Shown piece by piece: positions 8,764-16,427 of a stretch of 56,613 nucleotides of DNA. The notes beneath the pieces were generated by a model. That model was not told the DNA's origin and did not search any database. It saw nothing but the letters and a program-made list of their open reading frames with translations. This stretch comes from Betaproteobacteria bacterium. GTDB taxonomy: Bacteria > Pseudomonadota > Gammaproteobacteria > Burkholderiales > Burkholderiaceae_C. The position numbers and the translations under genes were made by a program. Positions within the stretch are counted from its first letter, which is position 1. Every line of letters starts with the position of its first letter. The stretch covers positions 1-56,613 of the forward strand of contig RFVJ01000002.1 in assembly GCA_009928125.1 (NCBI GenBank), written 5' to 3'.

Positions 8764-9252
8764 TTACTTGTTCTGCTTCCTGAACGCCCAAGGCGGGGTA
8801 GGGGATTTGTCTTTCCATAAGCCAAGGGATTGCGCGCGTGCTGTTGATTCTGCTTGCGCATAAACATCACGGTCCTCTGGGGATTGCTCGTTGGCATATT
8901 GTTTGTAATGCCAAGCCATGCCGCGTTTGATTTGTTCGAGGCAGGCATCTGTTTGGTTCACCAAAATCTTGCCAACCGATCGGCCGTATTTGTCCTTTTT
9001 TTGAACATCGACAAAGACTTCTTTGCCATGGACCATCTCGTGCAGGGATTGTTTTGATTTGTTGCCAAATGCCTGCGCTTTTTCAGGTGCATCAATGCCT
9101 TGCAGCCTGATTATGTGTTGATTCTTTTGGTCATCCAAAAGCGTCACAGTGTCGCCGTCGGCAACGCCAATTACCTTGCCTTGGAGAGTGGCAGCATTCA
9201 AGGCGCCGGCAAGAAGCAGCAATGCACTCCACGTCAGTTTGACCCAAGGCAT
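8764..9252 (-). CDS. secreted staphylococcal-nuclease-like thermonuclease
   Basis: The first 20 residues (MPWVKLTWSALLLLAGALNA) are a Sec signal peptide, so the mature protein is probably periplasmic or secreted. An SNase/TNase domain follows: GVADGDTVTLL, then IIRLQGIDAPEKAQ with the catalytic Arg and Glu/Asp metal-site residues, and DKYGRSVGKI with the second conserved Arg. WHYKQYA and SLGLWKD are the usual C-terminal segments. The 162-residue length is typical of proteobacterial members. The function is calcium-dependent cleavage of DNA or RNA, for scavenging or other use. It lies 13 bases downstream of the TonB receptor on the same strand and may share its transcript. Confidence 0.88.
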   Translation of the reverse strand: MPWVKLTWSALLLLAGALNAATLQGKVIGVADGDTVTLLDDQKNQHIIRLQGIDAPEKAQAFGNKSKQSLHEMVHGKEVFVDVQKKDKYGRSVGKILVNQTDACLEQIKRGMAWHYKQYANEQSPEDRDVYAQAESTARAQSLGLWKDKSPTPPWAFRKQNK

Positions 9253-9265
9253 TCAGGCATCCTAA

Positions 9266-11530
9266 CTAGAGACGCATGTCGAGCGACAGGTTCAGTTGCG
9301 GTTTGGCGTAACGTTCATTGCGGGTGTAGTCACCGTTGGACAGCAAGTTAAGGGTGCTGCCATTCGGGGGTCCAAATTGCTGAACGCCCGCGCTGGCTGC
9401 TGCTCTGAATGACACGGTGGGGCTTAAAGGCATCAGGGCATAGACATCCAGGCCGCGAGAAATTGTGCGTCTCAACAGCAGTTCAGGCGTTTGCCGTGTG
9501 TCGTACCCCGGCGTCAGGCTCAAGTTGCCGCCCACGCTCAGTGGAAGACCGCTGATGCGCTGGTCAAACCCCAGGTTGGCAGACCATGGTTGCTGGCCGT
9601 CCAGTCGATTGTCTGGGCCTGCCAGTGCAGCGATGCGAGATCTGTAAATGCTCAAGGAACTGCGAATGTTCAATGCTTTGACCTGGCTGAACCATTGAGG
9701 CATCAGATCTGCGGCTCGGCCGCGCAGTTCAAATTCAACGCCGCTGGTGACTGCATCGGAAAAGTTTTGTGGCTGTGAAATCCAACGCGGTGCATTGGCC
9801 CAACTGACTTGACGCAACTCGGTGAGGTTTCTGACGACATTGTTCAAATTGCGATGAAACAAGCCCACACTGAAAATACCGTCGTTGGTCAAATAGTTTT
9901 CATAGGCAATGTCCAAGCCGGTGGCCAGTTCAGGCGTGAGGGCGGGGTTGCCAAGACGGTCGGGTGCCAAGTAAGTGTTGGTGAGATTGGTGTTGGTGTA
10001 GGCACCGTTGATCACGGGGCGAGCCAACAAGGCATTGAGGCCAGGTGCCTTGTAACTGCGCGTCAAACTGGCGCGGACCATGTCTCTGCTTTTGGGATCA
10101 AACTTGTAAGTGACGTGAGCAAGGGGTGACAGCACACTGCTGACATTGGAGACTGGGTTGGATGCATTGGTGCTTTCTGAGGCAATGCGTTCGTTGCGCA
10201 ATCCTAGATAGAGTTGCCATTGGGGTGACAACTCCCACTCGTCTTGTATGTAATAGGCTTGGCGTTGCATTTGCGCTTCGAAGGGTTGGCCTTCAAAACT
10301 GGGCAACAAGGCTTGGCCCCTTGCATCGGTGGTGGTGCGTTGCTCTCGTCTGTTTCTGTTCTCGAGATCCCAACCGGCTGTGAGAGTATGTGCAGTGCCC
10401 AGCAGTTGGCTGTATTTGCCGGCGTGCGTGACAGCATCGTCCAGGTTGTTGGCTGAAGTTTGCAATTGCGTGGCACCTGCTCGCAGATTGCGGAAATCAA
10501 AGGCAGACCTCGATTGCTGGAGACCTGCTTTGATTTCGATGCGCTGATCTTCGCTGAATCGGTTGATCCAAGTGATGTTGCCGCGTCGGTTTTCCCAGTA
10601 ACCGCCTTGAACAGTGTCATCGTCAAAGACAGGCACACCGGCGACAGCGCGATTGACGTAGTCGGTGCGGTAATTCCAATAACCTTTTTGAAAAAAAGTG
10701 GCCAGCGACAAGGTTTGCTCGTCGCTGATTTTGTAGTTCAAGCGCGGCGCAAGGTTATAGCCCCAGCCGTCTGATCTGCTGGTACCCAGTTGTTGTGACA
10801 CTGCAGACAATCCATCTAAACCAGCCATCTTTCGATCGATGATGTTGCGCACTTGCCGGTCCCATTCAAACAAAGAAACAGGCAGCGACAAATTGAAAGG
10901 ACCAGCGGATTCGCTGAGTGAATAATTGAGATTGCCCAACGGCCTGTCAACACCAGATGCCATGCCCACACGCAGCGTACTGAGCGAGCGACGTGAGGTT
11001 TCTTTCAAGATCACATTGATGGTGCCGGCAATGGCTTGTGCGCTTTGATCCGCCGTGGCAGCCTTGATGACTTCAATCCGTTCAATTTGGGAGGGACTGA
11101 GCTGGTCCAAGTTAAAGCCTTGAGGCGCTGGGTCTCCGTTGATCAGAATTTGTGTGTAACCAGCGCCCAGGCCTCGCATGCGAGGGCCGCCTGTGTCCAC
11201 GTTAACACCGGGCAGGCGTCGCAAAAAATCCAAGGTGTTGGTGTCACCGTAACGGTCGAGCTCTTCGCGGCCATAAATCTGTTTGGCCACACTGGCAGCG
11301 CGCCTCAATTCGGTGGAGCCTTGTCGCGCCACAATTTCAACGCGCTGAACAACACTGGGTTGAGTGCCGCTGGTGGTTTCGGTTTGACCACCCATGGCGG
11401 CATCTTGCGCCAACGCGCCCAACGGTAAGCTGAGCCAACACGCGACAGCCAAGCTGGTGGCGCTGAGTGGATGTGAGTCTCGGATTGGAAATACCCGATG
11501 CCTAGGGCTGTGTTGAGAGGGGCATTTCAT
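9266..11530 (-). CDS. TonB-dependent outer-membrane receptor
   Basis: The protein has an export signal with a hydrophobic core (LAVACWLSLPLGALAQ, ending near residue 42), and then a plug domain. The plug carries VEIVARQGSTELRRAASVAKQIYGREELDRYGDTNTLDFLRRLPGV, MRGLGAGYTQILINGD and IERIEVIKAATADQSAQAIAGTINV, the classic segments of ligand-gated transporters. The remaining 550 residues show the alternating pattern of a 22-strand barrel and end LNLSLDMRL. Length of 754 residues is normal. TonB-ExbBD energy would drive uptake of a siderophore, cobalamin or another large ligand; the substrate cannot be told. A plain TonB box is not obvious. The gene is divergent from the Bug-type binding protein. 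The start is uncertain because no good ribosome site precedes it. Confidence 0.9.
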   Translation of the reverse strand: MKCPSQHSPRHRVFPIRDSHPLSATSLAVACWLSLPLGALAQDAAMGGQTETTSGTQPSVVQRVEIVARQGSTELRRAASVAKQIYGREELDRYGDTNTLDFLRRLPGVNVDTGGPRMRGLGAGYTQILINGDPAPQGFNLDQLSPSQIERIEVIKAATADQSAQAIAGTINVILKETSRRSLSTLRVGMASGVDRPLGNLNYSLSESAGPFNLSLPVSLFEWDRQVRNIIDRKMAGLDGLSAVSQQLGTSRSDGWGYNLAPRLNYKISDEQTLSLATFFQKGYWNYRTDYVNRAVAGVPVFDDDTVQGGYWENRRGNITWINRFSEDQRIEIKAGLQQSRSAFDFRNLRAGATQLQTSANNLDDAVTHAGKYSQLLGTAHTLTAGWDLENRNRREQRTTTDARGQALLPSFEGQPFEAQMQRQAYYIQDEWELSPQWQLYLGLRNERIASESTNASNPVSNVSSVLSPLAHVTYKFDPKSRDMVRASLTRSYKAPGLNALLARPVINGAYTNTNLTNTYLAPDRLGNPALTPELATGLDIAYENYLTNDGIFSVGLFHRNLNNVVRNLTELRQVSWANAPRWISQPQNFSDAVTSGVEFELRGRAADLMPQWFSQVKALNIRSSLSIYRSRIAALAGPDNRLDGQQPWSANLGFDQRISGLPLSVGGNLSLTPGYDTRQTPELLLRRTISRGLDVYALMPLSPTVSFRAAASAGVQQFGPPNGSTLNLLSNGDYTRNERYAKPQLNLSLDMRL

Positions 11531-11670
11531 AGGTGGTCAAGTCTGAACGGTTGCACTGTATCTTAGACAGAATTTGATAATGCCTGCCTGTGAAGGGCTG
11601 TTATCAGCGTTAATCGGGATAGGCTGTGGTGGCCATGATGACTAAGATGGGCATGAACAGGGAGACATGG

Positions 11671-12645
11671 ATGTTGAAGAGTCTGAAATTTGTCCGTTTC
11701 AAGTGGATGTGTGTTGCATCTTTCATATGGGTGGGCAGTGCCGCCATGGCGCAGAGTTGGCCCGCCAAACCCATCAAAGTGATTGCGCCATACCCACCCG
11801 GTGGTCCCAGCGATTTGGTCATGCGCACAGCGTCTGAGCGGATTCAAGCCATCTTGAAGCAGCCTATCGTGATTGAAAACCAACCAGGGGCTGGGGGCAA
11901 CATCGGTGCGGCGGCTGTGGCTCGCGCTGCACCCGATGGCTACACTTTTTTGATTGCCACCGACACCTTGCTGACGGTCAATCCGCATGTCTACAAGTCC
12001 ATGACCTTCAAGTTGGACGACCTCAAACCCATCAGTGTGTTGTCTTCCTTCAGCCAAACCTTGGTGTGCAACCCATCCTTGGGCGTGAAAAATTTGAATG
12101 AATTGATTGCCAAATCAAAAACCACGCCCTTGAGTTATGCCTCGGGCGGCGCGGGTGTGCCCGGTCATTTGTCGACAGAATTGTTGTTGAACATGACGGG
12201 CATGCAGATGACGCACATTCCTTACAAAGGTCCGGCGCCGGCCATGCAGGATGTGTTGGCGGGTCAGGTGCCTTGTGGTTTGTTGGCGGGGCCGACTGTG
12301 TTGCCCCATGTGAAGTCAGGCAAATTAACTGCCTTGGCGGTGTCGGGTCATGGCCGTTCGCCTACGTTGCCCGACGTGCCCACCATTGCCGAAGCTGGCG
12401 TGAAAGGCTATGAGGCCGATTTCAGTTTGATTTTATTGGCGCCTCGTCAGGTCCCTGATGAGGTTGTCAATAAATTTCGAATGGCGGTTGTGGAGGCATT
12501 GCGGACGCCAGAAGCTGCTGAGCGCCTCAAGGCCACAGATCAAATCGTGATTGGCAGTACACCTGAAGAGGCTGTCGCCAAGGTCAATAAAGACTTCGCC
12601 AAGTGGGGCACCGTGGCCCGCAAAATTGGCCTTAGCCTGGATTGA
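11671..12645 (+). CDS. Bug/TctC-family tripartite tricarboxylate transporter substrate-binding protein
   Basis: The family captures carboxylates or other small organics in the periplasm, often for TctAB permeases. After a signal peptide ending SAAMAQ comes WPAKPIKVIAPYPPGGPSDLVMR, the universal N-terminal segment, then VIENQPGAGGNIGAAAVARAAPDGYTFLIATD near residues 70-100 and THIPYKGPAPAMQDVLAGQV near 185. The start at 11671 follows AGGGAG; the open frame extends 15 codons further upstream. Length is 324 residues. No tctA or tctB genes are beside it, which is usual for the many orphan Bug genes of Comamonadaceae. The 140-bp gap to the TonB receptor holds a weak promoter candidate, TTGCAC at 11551 and GATAAT at 11576. 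Confidence 0.9.
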   Translation: MLKSLKFVRFKWMCVASFIWVGSAAMAQSWPAKPIKVIAPYPPGGPSDLVMRTASERIQAILKQPIVIENQPGAGGNIGAAAVARAAPDGYTFLIATDTLLTVNPHVYKSMTFKLDDLKPISVLSSFSQTLVCNPSLGVKNLNELIAKSKTTPLSYASGGAGVPGHLSTELLLNMTGMQMTHIPYKGPAPAMQDVLAGQVPCGLLAGPTVLPHVKSGKLTALAVSGHGRSPTLPDVPTIAEAGVKGYEADFSLILLAPRQVPDEVVNKFRMAVVEALRTPEAAERLKATDQIVIGSTPEEAVAKVNKDFAKWGTVARKIGLSLD

Positions 12646-12652
12646 ACCAAGT

Positions 12653-12695
12653 GGGGTCAGATCAACATTCATGTTGTGAATGTTGATCTGGCTCC
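12653..12695. repeat. 43-bp short palindrome related to the outer ends of the 153-bp elements
   Basis: GGGGTCAGATCAACATTCA pairs with TGAATGTTGATCTGGCTCC over a 5-nt loop (TGTTG), 17 of 19 pairs. The left arm matches the end of the 153-bp elements except for the last bases. It lacks both the variable stem and the apex. It sits between the Bug gene and the DMT transporter gene, 7 bases after the Bug stop. Confidence 0.85.
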
Positions 12696-12715
12696 TCTTA
12701 GTTGCTCTGCGACGG

Positions 12716-13597
12716 ATGTCCCAACTTTTAAGTGATACAGCGCGCAATCGCCAAGTAGGCATTGCGCTGGTCACTGTGACCACCTTGATGTTTGCGGTGC
12801 TCGACACCAGTGCCAAATGGTTGGTGCAAACGGTGCCCGTGTTGCAAGTGGTGTGGCTCAGGTTTGTGTTTCACACCTTGTTGACCACCGCCATTTTCAT
12901 GCCTTCGATGGGAGTGGCTTTGTTCAAAATTCACAATCCACGATTGCAATTGCTTCGTGGTGTGATGTTGGCCCTCATGACAGGGTTGAACTTTTTTGCA
13001 TTGCAGTATTTGCAATTGGCAGAAACGGGGGCAGTGCAATTTTCAGTGCCCATATTGATCGCGCTCATTTCCGCTGTGTGGTTGCATGAGCGGCTGGATG
13101 CCAAAAAATGGCTGGCCGTTTGCACAGGATTTGTTGGCGTACTGGTCATCATTCGGCCAGGCAGTCATGGCTTTCATCCCGCTATTTTGTTGAGCATCAT
13201 GAATGCCGTGCTATATGCAGCTTTCAATTTAATGACCCGCCGACTGGCTGGGAGCGATCATCCCATTTCGACCCAACTGGCTTCCGCCACTGTCCCATCT
13301 TTGTTGCTAGCCCCTTTTGCCATTGGGTACTGGGAGACGCCCGCGTCATGGCAAGTTTGGGGTGTCTTGGTTTTGGCGGGTTTAACAGGCGGTTTGGGCC
13401 ACACGGCCTCAGCACTGGCCCATCGATACGCCACAGCTGCGGTGCTCGGCCCCTTTTTGTATCAGCAAATCATTTACATGAGCTTGGGGGGCTGGCTTAT
13501 GTTTGGCCAAATTCCTGACGCTGCTGTTGTGCTGGGGGCGGGCATTGTTGTCCTGAGTGGCCTGTACCTTTTGTGGCGTGAATTCAACACCGAATAA
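12716..13597 (+). CDS. DMT-superfamily transporter with two EamA domains
   Basis: The inner-membrane protein has about ten hydrophobic helices arranged as two EamA repeats. The first starts at GIALVTVTTLMFAVLDTSAKWLVQ. The second starts near ILLSIMNAVLYAAFNLMTRRLAG. The drug/metabolite family includes exporters of amino acids and metabolites, but the cargo is unknown. I chose MSQLLSDTARN at 12716, giving 293 residues; an ATG at 12680 lies inside the short palindrome and would add a hydrophobic tail that is not typical. The stop TAA (13595-13597) is formed by the first bases of palindromic copy 2, so the insertion seems to have set the C-terminus. Confidence 0.87.
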   Translation: MSQLLSDTARNRQVGIALVTVTTLMFAVLDTSAKWLVQTVPVLQVVWLRFVFHTLLTTAIFMPSMGVALFKIHNPRLQLLRGVMLALMTGLNFFALQYLQLAETGAVQFSVPILIALISAVWLHERLDAKKWLAVCTGFVGVLVIIRPGSHGFHPAILLSIMNAVLYAAFNLMTRRLAGSDHPISTQLASATVPSLLLAPFAIGYWETPASWQVWGVLVLAGLTGGLGHTASALAHRYATAAVLGPFLYQQIIYMSLGGWLMFGQIPDAAVVLGAGIVVLSGLYLLWREFNTE

Positions 13598-13745
13598 TTG
13601 GGGTCAGATCAACATTAATTTCTAATCAAAGGGGTTTAAGGCTTAGGGGGGCTGAACGATTTCTGGTACTCCAGTATGAGGAAGCCCCCCTAAGCCTTAA
13701 ACCCCTTTGATTAACAAAATTAATGTTGATCTGACCCCAATTATT
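13593..13745. repeat. 153-bp palindromic element, copy 2 (conserved ends and apex, different variable stem)
   Basis: The modules match copy 1 in order and length: left end 13593-13628, arm 13629-13650 (starting AAGGGGTTTAAGGCTT), apex 13651-13685, complementary arm 13686-13707, right end 13708-13745. Both ends are identical to copy 1, and the apex differs at one base (CTGGTACTCCAG). The first 16 nt of the arm bear no more than chance similarity to copy 1 (5 of 16), yet both arms here pair perfectly. The last part of the arm, AGGGG, is shared. The stop codons of both flanking convergent genes (13595-13597 and 13741-13743) fall within the element's AATAATT termini. Confidence 0.92.
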
Positions 13746-14385
13746 TTTCTATCTCAACCATGATTTCATTGCGCCTGAACATGGGCAAGGTCCAAGGTGG
13801 GTCGTAGCGCGAGAGTTGAGGGGCTCCAATGACTTTGAAGTTTTTTTGCTGCAACCATGCCATCAGTTCATCGGTTTTGCTTTGAACTTTGGCCAGGGTG
13901 TTGAAGCCGGTGTAACTGTGAACGGCCATCAACTTGCCGGGTACTTCTTTGAGCTTCACTTCAGGATTGTTGGGTTGAGGCAAGGTGCTCAGGGTGTACT
14001 GGGCAGGCATCACAAAATGTACTCGCCACAGTTTGGCTTCTCGCATGTCATTGATGACCGCGCTCATGGTGACCGGCGCTGTCATGGCTATTTTTTCAGA
14101 TTGTGGCTCAACCGTGACAGGTGCTGTCATTGCAATTTTGGCGCTGTTGCCAGATTGCGCAGCACGGTTGTTACCAAAAATATAGTCTGCGATGCGACGA
14201 AAACCTTTGTTTGAAGCTTCGTCCATGTCGCCTTCAACCATCGTTTCTGCAACGAGGATGGGTGCGTACTGTCGGACTTCAAAGGGCTCGGACTTCAGGG
14301 TGACTTTGAATGCAGGTTCTTCGATGGCCATGGCTGTTTGCCCCATCATGAAAGTGGTCATCAGAAATAAGGTTCGGAAATTCAT
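13741..14385 (-). CDS. exported SOUL-family heme-binding protein
   Basis: The N-terminus MNFRTLFLMTTFMMGQTAMA is a signal peptide, placing the protein in the periplasm. The SOUL domain follows: EVRQYAPILVAETMVEG near residue 37, GFRRIADYIFGNN near 60, and the doubled segment KIAMTAPVT with a second copy after PQSE. Near the C-terminus is RYDPPWTLPMFRRNEIMVE, a strong signature of the family. Members bind heme or tetrapyrroles, but the role in bacteria is not settled. Length of 214 residues is typical. Its stop codon lies in the end of palindromic copy 2. Confidence 0.9.
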   Translation of the reverse strand: MNFRTLFLMTTFMMGQTAMAIEEPAFKVTLKSEPFEVRQYAPILVAETMVEGDMDEASNKGFRRIADYIFGNNRAAQSGNSAKIAMTAPVTVEPQSEKIAMTAPVTMSAVINDMREAKLWRVHFVMPAQYTLSTLPQPNNPEVKLKEVPGKLMAVHSYTGFNTLAKVQSKTDELMAWLQQKNFKVIGAPQLSRYDPPWTLPMFRRNEIMVEIEK

Positions 14386-14423
14386 GAGGCCCTCTTTTTG
14401 ATTGTTAATTCAACGAACTGTCA

Positions 14424-15806
14424 TCAGTAAGTCAGTTCTAACACAGTGACATGACCTTGCGAAGCGGGCCAGGTCAATCCTTTCAGGTGTTCTCCGTTGA
14501 ATTCCGCTGCTATGGAACGTTGAGGAGATTCACTCGTTCTCATTCTGACGCTTGAAATGCCTGCCCCCATGCCTGGGACAATACCCGGTATGTCAGATTG
14601 ACCATCCAGTTTCATTCGATCGCGGTTTGCATCAAAGTAGCCTCTGGGCCGCGTCCAGATGACCAGAGCTTGCGGGGTACGTTCCGATGCTGCCAATCGC
14701 TCGGGTCGCAGATGAACAAGGTTGCTTGATCTTGGGAATGGACTCCGGTAGATGTGTGTGGTGGCATAGCCTTCAGCAGTCAATTCAAATTCGTAGGCGG
14801 CGCGCGAGTTGGCCTTGAAGGGACCCCATTGGCCATCAACGGCGATGGTCTTTCGGTGGACGGCAGCACCTTGGCGCTGGCCCGTTTGGGGATCAGTTTC
14901 GTAGACGGCCAACTGGGCACCTTGCAAAGGTAAATTGCTGACAAAGTTTCCGCTGTCGGCTTGGCGTGGGTTCAGCCCCAGGCCAAATACTTTGCCATTC
15001 AGTTCAATCTGCGTTTGCGGAGTGATGTTGTGCAAAGGGGTTTGTCCCGTCAGAAATTGATAGCTGGCGACAAAAGCCTCTGGCGAAAAGGAAGTTTCGC
15101 GGTGATCAATTTGGGGAATCACGACATTGAATGCCCCTTTGAGTTCGGGGCCATCAAACCCAACCATGGTGGCACGTCCCTTCATGCCAATCCAAACGCC
15201 ATCTGGCTGCGCGTACTTGTCGTTGTTGTCAGATCGAATGGTCATCCATTGCGTGGGGCCACAAACCTCATCACCTCTTTCGTTCTTCGGTGCATTGAGT
15301 TGTTTGAGAAATGGGCCAGCGCCAGAAAATTCATTGGCATCGTTCAAACCAGGAACCGCCTGGACGCCGTGGTTGGTTCCGCCGCCGATGATGGCATGGC
15401 TGACGTTTTTTGTACCCCCCGCGTTGCACAGGTAATTGCGAATGGCATTGCCCCCTCTTGAATTGCCGATCAGGATGACTTGTTGGGCACCAGTTTGCTT
15501 CAAGACTTCATCCACTTTGTCCTGGAGTACTTGCATGTGTTCGGTGGTGGAAGTACGCCCAGCTTGCGGTTTGTCATCGGCGTCGCGCGCGAGCGGGTAG
15601 GGAACATCCAATGCGTGAAGCAATTGCGAGGGCCAAGCGTTGGATTCGAAGCGCCACAAGGTGCTTTGCCAAAGTGCAGCGGAGTCGCCGTTGCCATGTA
15701 CAAAAATGACAGGCTTGTAGGACAAATGGGGTGTTGACATGGGCGTTGTACATGCACTCATCAAGAGCCCTGCGAAGGCTAAAAGCCAACCATTCAAATG
15801 ATTCAT
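14424..15806 (-). CDS. predicted lipoprotein alpha/beta hydrolase (lipase/esterase-like)
   Basis: The start MNHLNGWLLAFAGLLMSACTT gives a lipobox (LMSAC), so the protein is probably lipid-anchored. The hydrolase core has PVIFVHGNGDSAALW near residue 32 (oxyanion strand) and VILIGNSRGGNAIRNYL near 115 with nucleophile Ser in GNSRGG. A His that could complete the triad is in PQIDHRETSF near 240. A C-terminal part of about 180 residues (from about 280) looks like a beta-sandwich substrate domain and matches no family I can name. Homologues are often labelled as lipases or twin-arginine-exported hydrolases. Length is 460 residues. No ribosome site is evident at this start; a longer frame reaches 15851. 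Confidence 0.72.
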   Translation of the reverse strand: MNHLNGWLLAFAGLLMSACTTPMSTPHLSYKPVIFVHGNGDSAALWQSTLWRFESNAWPSQLLHALDVPYPLARDADDKPQAGRTSTTEHMQVLQDKVDEVLKQTGAQQVILIGNSRGGNAIRNYLCNAGGTKNVSHAIIGGGTNHGVQAVPGLNDANEFSGAGPFLKQLNAPKNERGDEVCGPTQWMTIRSDNNDKYAQPDGVWIGMKGRATMVGFDGPELKGAFNVVIPQIDHRETSFSPEAFVASYQFLTGQTPLHNITPQTQIELNGKVFGLGLNPRQADSGNFVSNLPLQGAQLAVYETDPQTGQRQGAAVHRKTIAVDGQWGPFKANSRAAYEFELTAEGYATTHIYRSPFPRSSNLVHLRPERLAASERTPQALVIWTRPRGYFDANRDRMKLDGQSDIPGIVPGMGAGISSVRMRTSESPQRSIAAEFNGEHLKGLTWPASQGHVTVLELTY

Positions 15807-15853
15807 GGCTGTGCCGGATGAAATGAGGGGACTACATTCTCTCATTGGCATGC

Positions 15854-15877
15854 AATTAATTGTGATCTGACCCCAAT
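15854..15877. repeat. half copy of the palindromic element (right end only)
   Basis: AATTAATTGTGATCTGACCC followed by CAAT closely matches the right terminus of the 153-bp elements, with local changes in the TGTTGAT part. There is no left arm, so this is a decayed or solo end. It lies between two genes on the minus strand. Confidence 0.7.
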
Positions 15878-15880
15878 GAG

Positions 15881-16300
15881 TTAGATCAAGCTCAGGCTTC
15901 CGAGGACCGTGAAGAGCTGGGTGGCATTGATCAATATGGCAGTTTTGTGAATTTTTCTAAATTCAGGAATGGCCATCAGGTTGCTGTTGTCTCGAATTTC
16001 AGCGCCGATTTGTTCCATTTTGGGGATGAATTTGAAGCGGAGCACCAAGGTCAAAGTGGCAATGATGGCAGCTTCAAGGGTCAGCATGGGTTTGGCCGCC
16101 AGTGCGTAACTGAATGTCGCTGCAATGGCCACAACAATCGCAAACTTGAAATAGGTGAGGTAGAAGGACTTGATGAACTTGGCGTCCATGGTGTTGTCGT
16201 GCTTCAAAATGAGCAGGGGGATCGATCCAAACAGAAAATAGGTGGTGACCGCCAGCATGGCCACAGTCAAAAACAGCGCAGCGTGATGGGCATTCAGCAT
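15881..16300 (-). CDS. small inner-membrane protein of unknown function
   Basis: The 139-residue protein is predicted to have four membrane helices: ALFLTVAMLAVTTYFLFGSIPLLIL, YFKFAIVVAIAATFSYALA, LTLEAAIIATLTLVLRF and HKTAILINATQLFTVLGSLSLI. Between helices three and four is a charged segment with KFIPKMEQIGAEIRDN. This order (P-x-K-M before a last helix rich in N and Q) loosely resembles the DUF4149 group of small membrane proteins, but I would not assign it. No partner gene suggests a role. Start and stop are clear. Confidence 0.6.
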   Translation of the reverse strand: MLNAHHAALFLTVAMLAVTTYFLFGSIPLLILKHDNTMDAKFIKSFYLTYFKFAIVVAIAATFSYALAAKPMLTLEAAIIATLTLVLRFKFIPKMEQIGAEIRDNSNLMAIPEFRKIHKTAILINATQLFTVLGSLSLI

Positions 16301-16427
16301 GATTGAGGGTTACTCCTCGTAGCAGTTAACAAAGCGGTGGCTTTAAAATCTATTGCGCTGCAGCAAATTGTGGTTCGTTGTTGCGCCTGTCAATGTTGCA
16401 CCGTTAATTTTGTGAAGAGTCTAAATC

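Noticed and set aside
7731-13745. The palindrome pair as a CRISPR array or composite transposon
   Set aside because: The two copies are 5.8 kb apart with ordinary genes between, there is no spacer-repeat periodicity, and no transposase is present.
14060-14150. Tandem repeat KIAMTAPVT in the SOUL protein as a recent duplication
   Set aside because: A doubled segment of this kind is a normal feature of SOUL-family sequences.
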